DNA of 5,731 bases, from the NCBI GenBank assembly GCA_041687295.1, contig JAWLCG010000330.1, positions 1 to 5,731 on the forward strand. Reading direction: 5' to 3'. Under the pieces are notes generated by a model, which saw only the letters and a list, made by a program, of their open reading frames with translations, made no database searches and had not been told where the DNA came from. Numbering within the stretch: the first letter of the stretch is position 1; the number at the start of each line of letters is the position of its first letter. The position numbers and the translations under genes were made by a program. Positions 1 to 5,478 of this stretch are shown in pieces. Origin of the DNA: JAWLCG01 sp041687295 (GTDB lineage Bacteria; Planctomycetota; Phycisphaerae; SM23-33; FEN-1343).

Positions 1-382
1 CGGCCGGCGGCGGCGACGGGGCGCGCCACGCACCGGCAAACAGCGTCGCCATCCGCACCCCCTCCTGCGTGATCGGCACGACCACCTCCTGAACACCCTT
101 CCAGCAGGTGTGCACCAGCCCCTCAGCTGTAGCGGCCGAGGCCACATTCACGTCGGTGCGACAGTGGCGCTCGCAGCGCTCGCCGAAGCCCTCGGCACAG
201 ACCGCCCAGCGCCGGTGCGACTGCCGGCGCGGCCCCAGCAGCGGCTCGCCCTCGGGGCCGTGGAAGATGCCCGTCAGGTCGTGCACCGTCAGGCGAACGC
301 CCAGCAGCCTCTCGGCGTCCAGCAGCGTCTGCTCGACCGGACTGGGCGGGTCGGCCGGCGTGGATTGTGCCATATCAGCCAT
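1..382 (-). CDS. PocR-domain transcriptional regulator or sensor, N-terminal part (runs off left edge)
   Basis: The reverse strand is open from an ATG at 382 to the window edge, giving about 127 residues. From roughly residue 16 to 120 the product looks like a PocR ligand-sensing domain: VEQTLLDAERLLGVRLTVHD, then cysteines at 62, 70 and 74, then H91-T-C93-W-K-G-V followed by EVVVPI and a LFAG segment. This matches the family pattern of a Cys-rich centre, a CHAGL-like motif and a vPI..g..lG stretch. In known PocR proteins the domain senses a small metabolite such as 1,2-propanediol and precedes an AraC-type HTH or a histidine kinase; the output domain lies outside the window, so AraC-type is only a guess. 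It is divergent from the ferredoxin/flavoprotein operon, the usual place for a local regulator. Start choice is uncertain: an in-frame ATG at 460 would add 26 residues, and neither ATG has a convincing Shine-Dalgarno. The Pro-rich stretch at the edge (PSPPPA) may begin an interdomain linker. Confidence 0.72.
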   Translation of the reverse strand, partial: MADMAQSTPADPPSPVEQTLLDAERLLGVRLTVHDLTGIFHGPEGEPLLGPRRQSHRRWAVCAEGFGERCERHCRTDVNVASAATAEGLVHTCWKGVQEVVVPITQEGVRMATLFAGAWRAPSPPPA

Positions 383-411
383 GTACAGCAGGATAGTGCA
401 ATAGATCAGCC
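374..411. repeat. Short direct repeat ATCAGCC, possible operator half-sites
   Basis: ATCAGCC occurs at 374-380 and again at 405-411, 31 bp apart start to start, about three helical turns. Nine of twelve bases match when the windows 372-383 and 403-414 are aligned. The copies bracket the putative -10 of the divergent regulator, and the first overlaps its opening codons. AraC-family proteins often bind direct repeats on one helix face, so an autoregulatory operator is conceivable. A 7-bp repeat in about 110 bp is not statistically remarkable. Confidence 0.2.
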
Positions 412-418
412 GTCGCAA
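390..418 (-). promoter_or_regulatory. Possible sigma70-like promoter for the PocR regulator
   Basis: On the minus strand TTGCGA (418-413) and TATCCT (395-390) are separated by exactly 17 bp. Each matches the sigma70 consensus at four of six positions. Transcription starting about 7 nt past the -10 would begin almost on the ATG at 382, implying a leaderless or nearly leaderless mRNA, which would fit the absence of a Shine-Dalgarno there. This is a weak motif-based call in GC-rich DNA and may be chance. Confidence 0.25.
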
Positions 419-495
419 CCATTTCAGTCCCAGAGCGATGGTGGTAGGCTCAGGGGGCATCAAGGACACAGGCCCAGCAGCGAGGAGAGCGGCCC

Positions 496-687
496 ATGGC
501 CAGGATCTACGCAGTGACGCGAGGCTGCACGTTCTGCAACACGTGCGTGTTCGAGTGCCCCGTGTCGGCCATCGAGATGACGGCCGAGGGGGCCCGCATC
601 GACCCGGAGGCCTGCATCGGCTGTGGCCGGTGCGCGGAGAACTGCGCGTCCGAGGCGATTGTGCCGGCGGATGAGGCGAAGGAATAG
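496..687 (+). CDS. Small 2[4Fe-4S] ferredoxin (4Fe-4S dicluster protein)
   Basis: This 63-residue cytoplasmic protein is a compact bacterial-type ferredoxin and should carry low-potential electrons. It has two classical cluster motifs: C11-x2-C14-x2-C17-x3-C21-P and C40-x2-C43-x2-C46-x3-C50. In this fold the last Cys of each motif usually ligates the other cluster. The second motif ends in ASEAI rather than the usual CP, so the Pro after C50 is missing. Length is close to the clostridial 2[4Fe-4S] type (about 55-60 residues), with a short acidic C-terminus. The start is well supported by GAGGAG at 482-487, 8 nt before the ATG. The flavoprotein gene begins 11 bp after its stop, so the two are almost certainly co-transcribed and the ferredoxin is probably the flavoprotein's redox partner (inference). 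It is too small to be a GRE activase and lacks the radical SAM CxxxCxxC motif. Confidence 0.93.
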   Translation: MARIYAVTRGCTFCNTCVFECPVSAIEMTAEGARIDPEACIGCGRCAENCASEAIVPADEAKE

Positions 688-698
688 GGAGACAGGAC

Positions 699-2201
699 AT
701 GCTGGAGTACCAGGCGAAGGACGGGGGCATCGTCGAGCCGGCGCGGACGCTGGCGGTGGCGGGCGAGTACGACGTGATCGTGGTCGGCGGGGGCATCGCC
801 GGTGTGGGCGCAGCCATCACGGCGGCGCGGGCCGGCTGCCGGACGCTCGTGCTGGAGCGCGAGAGCATGCTCGGCGGCCTGACGACGGCGGGGCTGGTGA
901 ACATCCCGCTGGACTTCGTCAGCGGCATCGGCACGGAGATGTTCGAGCGGCTTACCGAGGTCCAGGGCCTGTGGCACCGTAACAGCGACCCGGAGAAGCA
1001 CAAGCTCGTGCTCGACCGCATGGTCCGCGCGGCCGGCTGCGACATCCTCTTCACTACGCAGGTCGTCGAGGCCATCGTCCGCCACGGGGCGATCGCCGGC
1101 GTGGTCGTCGAGAGCAAGTCGGGCCGCCAGGCCATCCTGGCCAAGCGGGTGATCGACTGCTCGGGCGACGCGGACGCAGCCGCCTTTGCCGGCTGTGAGT
1201 TCGCCGTGGGGCGCGAGGGCGACGGCTACACGCAGGCCTGCTCGCTGGAGTTCCGCCTGGGCGGGGTGAACTGGGACGCCTACGTCAATAGCGACCTCAA
1301 GCGTGACGACCCCAAGTGGATCCGCCTGATCGCCGAGCAGGCCCAGCACGGCTGGCAGGCCGTGGCCGACGTGGAGAACCACCTCAACTGGATGACTCAC
1401 GTGCCCGGCCGGCCCGAGCACGGCGACCACGACGAGGTGAGCATCTGCTTCGCCCACAGCCGCCGCTGCCGGCCCCTGGACAACCGCGACCTGACGCGGA
1501 TGTACATTGAGGGCCGTGAGCAGGCCGACCTGCTCTGGCGGTTCATCCGCGCCACTGTGCCGGGCTTCGAGGCCAGTTGGCTTATCGACACCGGCAGCCT
1601 GCTGGGCGTCCGCGATAGCCGGCGGGTGCTGGGCGAGTACGTCCTGACCGGCTGGGACATCGCCCAGTGGACGCACTTCGACGACGTGATCTGCATCAGC
1701 GGCCACGGCTACGACATCCACAACCCCGACGACGTGGGCAACATCAAGTGGATCCCCGCCCAGATCGACGGCCAGACGCGCTACGTCGTGGCCACCCCGG
1801 CCGGCGTGGGCGCCAGCTGGCCGCCGCCGACGGGCTACGAGTCGCTATGCGACTGGCAGGGCCGGACGCGCGAGAGCTGGCAGTTCCCCCGCCCGGCCTA
1901 CTACGACATCCCCTACCGCAGCCTGGTGCCGGTGGGTGTGGACAACCTGCTGGTGGCGGGCCGGTGCCTCTCGGCCGACTTCGCCGCCCAGTCGGGCTGC
2001 CGGCTGATCATGGCCTGCCTGACGATGGGGCAGGCCGCAGGCACGGCCACGGCGCTGAGCCTGCGGCAGGACATCCCGCCGCGGAAGCTCGACCGGGTGG
2101 AGTTGCAGACGCGGCTGCTGGCCGACGGGCTCAACCTCGGCCAGCAGTACCGGGCGATCCCCGGCGTCACAGAGTCGGCCCAGGAGACAAGCGGGCAGTA
2201 A
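699..2201 (+). CDS. FAD-dependent oxidoreductase (FAD_oxidored / HdrA-like flavoprotein superfamily)
   Basis: A 500-residue soluble flavoprotein. Residues 24-54 form the N-terminal Rossmann FAD site: YDVIVVGGGIAG with G30, G32 and G35, then E53 to bind the adenosine ribose. LGGLTTAGLVN follows directly. Residues 151-159 (VIDCSGDAD) are the second dinucleotide-binding segment. The LGVRDSRR stretch around residues 302-309 and the C-terminal block from D415 (DNLLVAGRC ... MGQAAG) are typical of the Pfam FAD_oxidored family, as is the overall length. No signal peptide or membrane helix is visible. Substrates for this family are mostly unassigned; members occur in catabolic clusters of Planctomycetota, Lentisphaerota and similar groups and are related to HdrA flavoproteins. 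The ATG at 699 follows AGGGAG (686-691) with 7-nt spacing, and about 22 residues precede the first FAD strand. It is the second gene of an operon with the ferredoxin, so flavin-to-[4Fe-4S] electron transfer is the likely mode (inference). Confidence 0.9.
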   Translation: MLEYQAKDGGIVEPARTLAVAGEYDVIVVGGGIAGVGAAITAARAGCRTLVLERESMLGGLTTAGLVNIPLDFVSGIGTEMFERLTEVQGLWHRNSDPEKHKLVLDRMVRAAGCDILFTTQVVEAIVRHGAIAGVVVESKSGRQAILAKRVIDCSGDADAAAFAGCEFAVGREGDGYTQACSLEFRLGGVNWDAYVNSDLKRDDPKWIRLIAEQAQHGWQAVADVENHLNWMTHVPGRPEHGDHDEVSICFAHSRRCRPLDNRDLTRMYIEGREQADLLWRFIRATVPGFEASWLIDTGSLLGVRDSRRVLGEYVLTGWDIAQWTHFDDVICISGHGYDIHNPDDVGNIKWIPAQIDGQTRYVVATPAGVGASWPPPTGYESLCDWQGRTRESWQFPRPAYYDIPYRSLVPVGVDNLLVAGRCLSADFAAQSGCRLIMACLTMGQAAGTATALSLRQDIPPRKLDRVELQTRLLADGLNLGQQYRAIPGVTESAQETSGQ

Positions 2202-2209
2202 GATGAACC
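2202..2209. other. 8-bp convergent junction between flavoprotein and GRE genes
   Basis: The flavoprotein stop (TAA, 2199-2201) and the GRE stop (CTA on the plus strand, 2210-2212) face each other across 8 bp. No hairpin with a T-tract fits here, so transcripts from each side probably extend into the opposite gene unless termination is Rho-dependent. Confidence 0.8.
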
Positions 2210-4345
2210 CTACAGGCCCAGCTCCGCCCGGGCGATCACTTCGTCCTGCATGCCGGGCTCCAGGCGGGTGAAGTAGTCGGTGTAGCCGCCGATGCGGACG
2301 ACGAGGTCCCGGTAGGCCTCAGGGTGCTGGCGGGCCTGCATCAGCACCTCGCGGTCGACGACGTTGATCTGGGTCTCGAAGCCGCCGCGGCGGAGGTACG
2401 TCAGCACCAGCTCGCGGAGCTTGGCCCGGGCGTCCGCCTGGGCCAGCAGCGAGCGGCTGAACTTCATGTTGTAGGCCAGCCCGCCGATCATCGGGCTGTG
2501 GTCCCAACTGGTCACCGACAGCACGGCCGCGGTGGGCCCGCGGGTCTCGCGGCCCTGGGCGGGCCCGCAGCCGTCGGCGAAGGCCGTGCCCGCCCGCCGA
2601 CCGTCCGGCGTGGCCGGGCACTGCCCGCCGAGCCGTTCGTGCTGAATCCAGCAGAACGCCCCGGGCAGGTACGGGGCCCCGTCGGGCTCCATGCGGTGCC
2701 CACGGCAGATCCGCTGCAACTCGGCTACGATCCGCCCGAACAGCGCGTCGACCTCGTTGTCGCCCTGGCCGTACTTGGGCAGGCGATCCAGCCAGCGGCG
2801 CCGAATGGGCTCGGCCCCGGCGAAATCGGCGTCGAGGACGGCCTTGACCTCCGCCAGTGTCATCGCCCGCCGCTCGAAGACTTCGCGGCGGAGCACTTCG
2901 AGCGAATCGGTGATGTTGGGCAGGCCGACGAAGGAGCATTCGACCCAATTGTACCGCGCCCCGCCGTCGTCGATGTCCCGCCCACGCTCGATGCAGTCGC
3001 GCGTGAAGACGCTCTGCAGCGGATGCCGGCCTGTCTGCTGCCGTCGGCGGCGAAGCTCATTCTGATGGGCCACGCCCTGCGCCACCGCCCGCTCCACACG
3101 CGTCAGGTAGGCCGACAGGAAGCCCTCGAAGTCGCCCGCCGGCTCGCCCGAGGCCACCTGGGCCTCGATCTCCTCCAGCAGCAGCCGGGGCATGCTGTAG
3201 TAGGGGCTGGCGACCCAGACGTTGCTCGATCCGGCGGGGGTGATCTCCACGCAGGAGGAGTTGATGTACCAGGCGGCCTGGTCGGCCGGCACGCCGAGCG
3301 CCCGCAGCCCCCGCTGAATGACTTCGTCTCCGAAGAAGGCCGGCGTCACGATGCCCTCGGCGACCAATTCCATCGCCAAGTCTACCAGTTCGGGCGGTGT
3401 GCCCTCGTGCCAGCAGATCCCGACCGTCGGATACGCCAGCCGCGTCCGCCGCAGCGCCTCCAGGCTCAGGAAGGACAGCTCGTTCGTCACGTCGCGCCCT
3501 TGGGCGTCGCGCCCTCCGACCATTGCGGCGATTGCCGAGCCCTGGGGCCAGCAGGCGTTGACGAGCAGGTAGAGCTGCTCCAGCAGGTGCAGGGCCACGT
3601 CGCGGTCAATGCGCCCGGCCGCCAGGTCGGCCTGGTAGAACGGCCAGAGCCAGCGGTCCAGATGGCCCAGGTTGATGCAGCCGGCGTGGTCATCCCACGA
3701 GCTACCCAGCCAGATCGCCCAGAACAGCTGCAGCGTCTCGGCCATCGTCCGCGGCGGGTGGTGGGCCACGTGCAGGCAAGCCTGGCGCATGCGCTCCAAC
3801 TCCCGGCGCCGCACTTGCGATGCGTCTGCCTGGGCGGCCCCGGCCGCGTCGGCGGCGTTCCGCAGCAGCGTCCCCAGGCCGTCCAGCACGATCAGGAAAG
3901 ACTCGTACGCCTCCCGCCGCTCGCCCTCGGCCCGATCCCGGCGGGCGCGGATGGTGGCGGCCACGCCGTCGATTCCCTCACGCAGGATGGGCCCGAGGTC
4001 CAGTTCGCAATGGCCCGTCTGGCCGCCTGGCCAGGGGTGGTGCTCCTGGAGGCACTGTCGGGCGGCGGCCCCTTCGGCGGGCGTGAATTCGAGGTCGGCG
4101 AAGGGTCGGCCGACGATCATCTCGTACTCATGCAGGACGAATCGCCGGGCAGCCATGCAGTCACGCACGGCCTGGGCACGGCGGATCTGCCACGGCTGCC
4201 CCTCGGACGCCTGCAGGCTCCGGGCCTCGATGACAGGCAGCGGCCCCTTGCCGGGCGGACGTTCCCGGTCGTCGCGCACCAGCCGCTCGCGCATCTGCGC
4301 CGTGCGCAGGGCCCAGTCCGCCTGGACCGTCTGGTGAGTGTTCAT
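2210..4345 (-). CDS. Glycyl radical enzyme, pyruvate formate-lyase family (substrate unknown)
   Basis: A 711-residue cytoplasmic enzyme of the PFL/glycyl radical superfamily. These enzymes use a Gly radical, installed by a radical SAM activase, to form a Cys thiyl radical that cleaves or eliminates from a substrate under anaerobic conditions. The PFL-like domain covers most of the protein: PPRTMAETLQLFWA near residues 200-215, the catalytic motif INSSCVE with C365 and general-base candidate E367, then CIERGRDIDDGGARYNWVE and later TPDGRRAG. The C-terminal Gly-radical domain ends in RIGGYTDYF...MQDEVIAR, with the radical at G687. A single Cys followed by V-E resembles eliminase/dehydratase-type GREs more than PFL itself, which has Cys-Cys. 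It is somewhat shorter than typical GREs (about 760-850). The ATG at 4345 is supported by AAGGGAA (4352-4358, minus sense) 6 nt upstream. No activase gene is in view. The 3' end converges on the flavoprotein gene 8 bp away. Which GRE subclass it belongs to is not determined. Confidence 0.93.
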   Translation of the reverse strand: MNTHQTVQADWALRTAQMRERLVRDDRERPPGKGPLPVIEARSLQASEGQPWQIRRAQAVRDCMAARRFVLHEYEMIVGRPFADLEFTPAEGAAARQCLQEHHPWPGGQTGHCELDLGPILREGIDGVAATIRARRDRAEGERREAYESFLIVLDGLGTLLRNAADAAGAAQADASQVRRRELERMRQACLHVAHHPPRTMAETLQLFWAIWLGSSWDDHAGCINLGHLDRWLWPFYQADLAAGRIDRDVALHLLEQLYLLVNACWPQGSAIAAMVGGRDAQGRDVTNELSFLSLEALRRTRLAYPTVGICWHEGTPPELVDLAMELVAEGIVTPAFFGDEVIQRGLRALGVPADQAAWYINSSCVEITPAGSSNVWVASPYYSMPRLLLEEIEAQVASGEPAGDFEGFLSAYLTRVERAVAQGVAHQNELRRRRQQTGRHPLQSVFTRDCIERGRDIDDGGARYNWVECSFVGLPNITDSLEVLRREVFERRAMTLAEVKAVLDADFAGAEPIRRRWLDRLPKYGQGDNEVDALFGRIVAELQRICRGHRMEPDGAPYLPGAFCWIQHERLGGQCPATPDGRRAGTAFADGCGPAQGRETRGPTAAVLSVTSWDHSPMIGGLAYNMKFSRSLLAQADARAKLRELVLTYLRRGGFETQINVVDREVLMQARQHPEAYRDLVVRIGGYTDYFTRLEPGMQDEVIARAELGL

Positions 4346-4366
4346 CGTCTGTTCCCTTCAATCTTG
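4346..4366 (-). promoter_or_regulatory. 21-bp residual leader of the GRE gene, carrying its Shine-Dalgarno
   Basis: Only 21 bp separate the GRE start codon from the inferred IS66 terminus at 4367. The strip contains a good ribosome binding site, AAGGGAA at 4352-4358, but is too short to hold a full sigma70 promoter. Transcription must therefore begin inside the IS or further upstream. If the IS is bounded by the usual 8-bp target duplication, the copy here would be CAATCTTG (4359-4366). Confidence 0.55.
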
Positions 4367-4374
4367 GTAACCGT

Positions 4375-5436
4375 TCACGCCTTGGCGAACAGTAGCGAAG
4401 GCGTGGGGGGATTTGACCAATGAGCGTGAAGGCTGTCTACCAGGAACTGGAATGTCGAACGGCCGTGACGGGCGCAGGTGGCCCGCGCCGTCCAGATGCG
4501 CTCGTTCCAACGCTGGCCCCAGTCGCTCCGCGTCCCCTGCGTCACCTTCCGGTCCAGGACCACGAACCGGATCGCCTGCTCGGTCAGATTGTTCGTCGGC
4601 GGCGTCCCGGACTCGTGCAGGAACGTGAAGTACTTTTGTCCGTGCCTGCACAACCGACGGCTCAGCCGGCGCGCATCGGCATCCTCCGGCGGCTGGCCCG
4701 CCAGGTGCAGGAACTCCCGCCGATAGCGGCTCGTCGCCCGGGCGAAGCCCACGCCCGTCATGTCCCCGGCGCGATGCAGCGTGCCGAACAGCGACCGCAG
4801 CCTCTTGAGCAGTCCCGTGGCCCAGGCCCGCAGCGCCGCGCTGCGGTTCCCCTGAAGGAACCGCACCTCCCGAATCAGGTGCGCCAGGCAGTATTGCACC
4901 CGCGCGCCCGACTTGGCGACGTACTTGCGGTACGCCCCGAAGAAGTCGCAGTTCAACACGCCCCCGAACGCCTCGCCCAGCGCCTCCAGCAGCACGCCCG
5001 AGCCCCGGGACCGGTCGATCTTGAACAACGTGAATCGCTCGGCCCGGAAGCACCAGGTCCAGTGGGTCGTGCCGGCGTCCTTGTGCCCCGTCTCGTCCAC
5101 CCCCAGGTGCGGCTCGTCCGCCACCAGGCCGGCCAACTCGTCATAGGCCCGGCCCAACGCGTCGCCCGCCTTGCGGACCGTCTTGGCCAACTGGCCCCGG
5201 CTGACCGTCACGCCGACCACGTCCCGCAGGAACGTCTGCACCGTAGAGTACGACGCATGGCAGACGCCCTTCAGATGCGCCACCAGCGCCGACAGGCGCA
5301 GCCCCAGCAGACCGCCCCGCCGCACCTGCGCGGGCAAGGGCGCGGTGACGATCCGGCCCGTGGCCCGACAGCGGTACCGTCGGGCCCGATGCTCGGTCAC
5401 CACGAAGGGACGCTCGACCAGCTCGATCTGCTGCAC
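4375..5436 (-). CDS. tnpC: IS66-family transposase (TnpC), N-terminally truncated relic
   Basis: This 353-residue ORF from a GTG at 5436 is the catalytic part of an IS66 transposase. The DDE triad is present: D114 in GVDETG, D164 in NCDFFGAY and E286 in NNLTEQAIR, with C183-L-A-H186 matching the family CwAH motif. The N-terminus starts partway through the zinc-finger-like region (IELVERPFVVTEHRARRYRC), and the second CxxC half reads C-R-A-T-G. Full-length IS66 transposases usually have about 450-540 residues, so the leucine-zipper, HTH and most of the zinc-finger segment are missing. The frame stays open upstream to TGA at 5479-5481, which is the stop of the preceding ceramidase-like gene. 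Without its DNA-binding N-terminus and left terminal repeat it is probably not mobile on its own. The GTG start is formal, has no clear Shine-Dalgarno, and the frame may be untranslated. Confidence 0.85.
   Translation of the reverse strand: MQQIELVERPFVVTEHRARRYRCRATGRIVTAPLPAQVRRGGLLGLRLSALVAHLKGVCHASYSTVQTFLRDVVGVTVSRGQLAKTVRKAGDALGRAYDELAGLVADEPHLGVDETGHKDAGTTHWTWCFRAERFTLFKIDRSRGSGVLLEALGEAFGGVLNCDFFGAYRKYVAKSGARVQYCLAHLIREVRFLQGNRSAALRAWATGLLKRLRSLFGTLHRAGDMTGVGFARATSRYRREFLHLAGQPPEDADARRLSRRLCRHGQKYFTFLHESGTPPTNNLTEQAIRFVVLDRKVTQGTRSDWGQRWNERIWTARATCARHGRSTFQFLVDSLHAHWSNPPTPSLLFAKA
4376..4405. repeat. Inverted repeat (8-bp stem, 14-nt loop) at the transposase 3' end
   Basis: CACGCCTT at 4376-4383 pairs with AAGGCGTG at 4398-4405. 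The stem covers the last codons and overlaps the stop codon of the transposase, adjoining the terminal repeat. There is no U-tract after it on the minus strand, so it is not a canonical intrinsic terminator. It could be a subterminal IS structure or reduce read-through into the GRE gene. Confidence 0.45.
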
Positions 5437-5478
5437 GATCCGCCACTGGTTCAGGGGCTCCAGTCCCGGCCGCTCCGG

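Larger units (their letters stand above)
4367..5478 (-). mobile_element. 5'-truncated IS66-family insertion sequence
   Basis: The element is recognised by its transposase. The end next to the GRE appears intact: GTAACCGTTCACG starts at 4367, and IS66 termini characteristically begin GTAA. The transposase stop codon (TCA at 4375-4377 on the plus strand) lies inside this terminal repeat. The opposite end is missing: no matching inverted repeat, no tnpA or tnpB, and no N-terminal part of tnpC. Recognisable transposase sequence gives way to a ceramidase-like C-terminus at about 5445-5480, so the far boundary given is approximate. No second copy of CAATCTTG is seen near that junction, consistent with a deletion removing the left part of the element. 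Confidence 0.7.

Noticed and set aside
110..517. Plus-strand open frames at the left edge (108-404 and 110-517)
   Set aside because: The opposite strand encodes a coherent PocR-like domain with conserved Cys and PI motifs. The plus-strand frames have no motif, and one overlaps the ferredoxin start.
507..1721. Minus-strand 404-codon open frame opposite the ferredoxin and flavoprotein genes
   Set aside because: It is antisense to two genes with clear motifs and good ribosome binding sites. Its composition is low-complexity (Ala, Val, Asp, His) with no recognisable domain.
2324..4423. Plus-strand 699-codon open frame antisense to the GRE gene
   Set aside because: It mirrors the GRE gene, whose catalytic and radical motifs are unmistakable. 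The antisense translation is Pro/Gly/Arg/His-rich, shows no family motif, and is a by-product of strong G/C bias at third codon positions.
4358..5053. Second minus-strand frame (231 codons) inside the transposase
   Set aside because: It is a frame-shifted shadow of the transposase coding sequence; its translation has no transposase or other motif.
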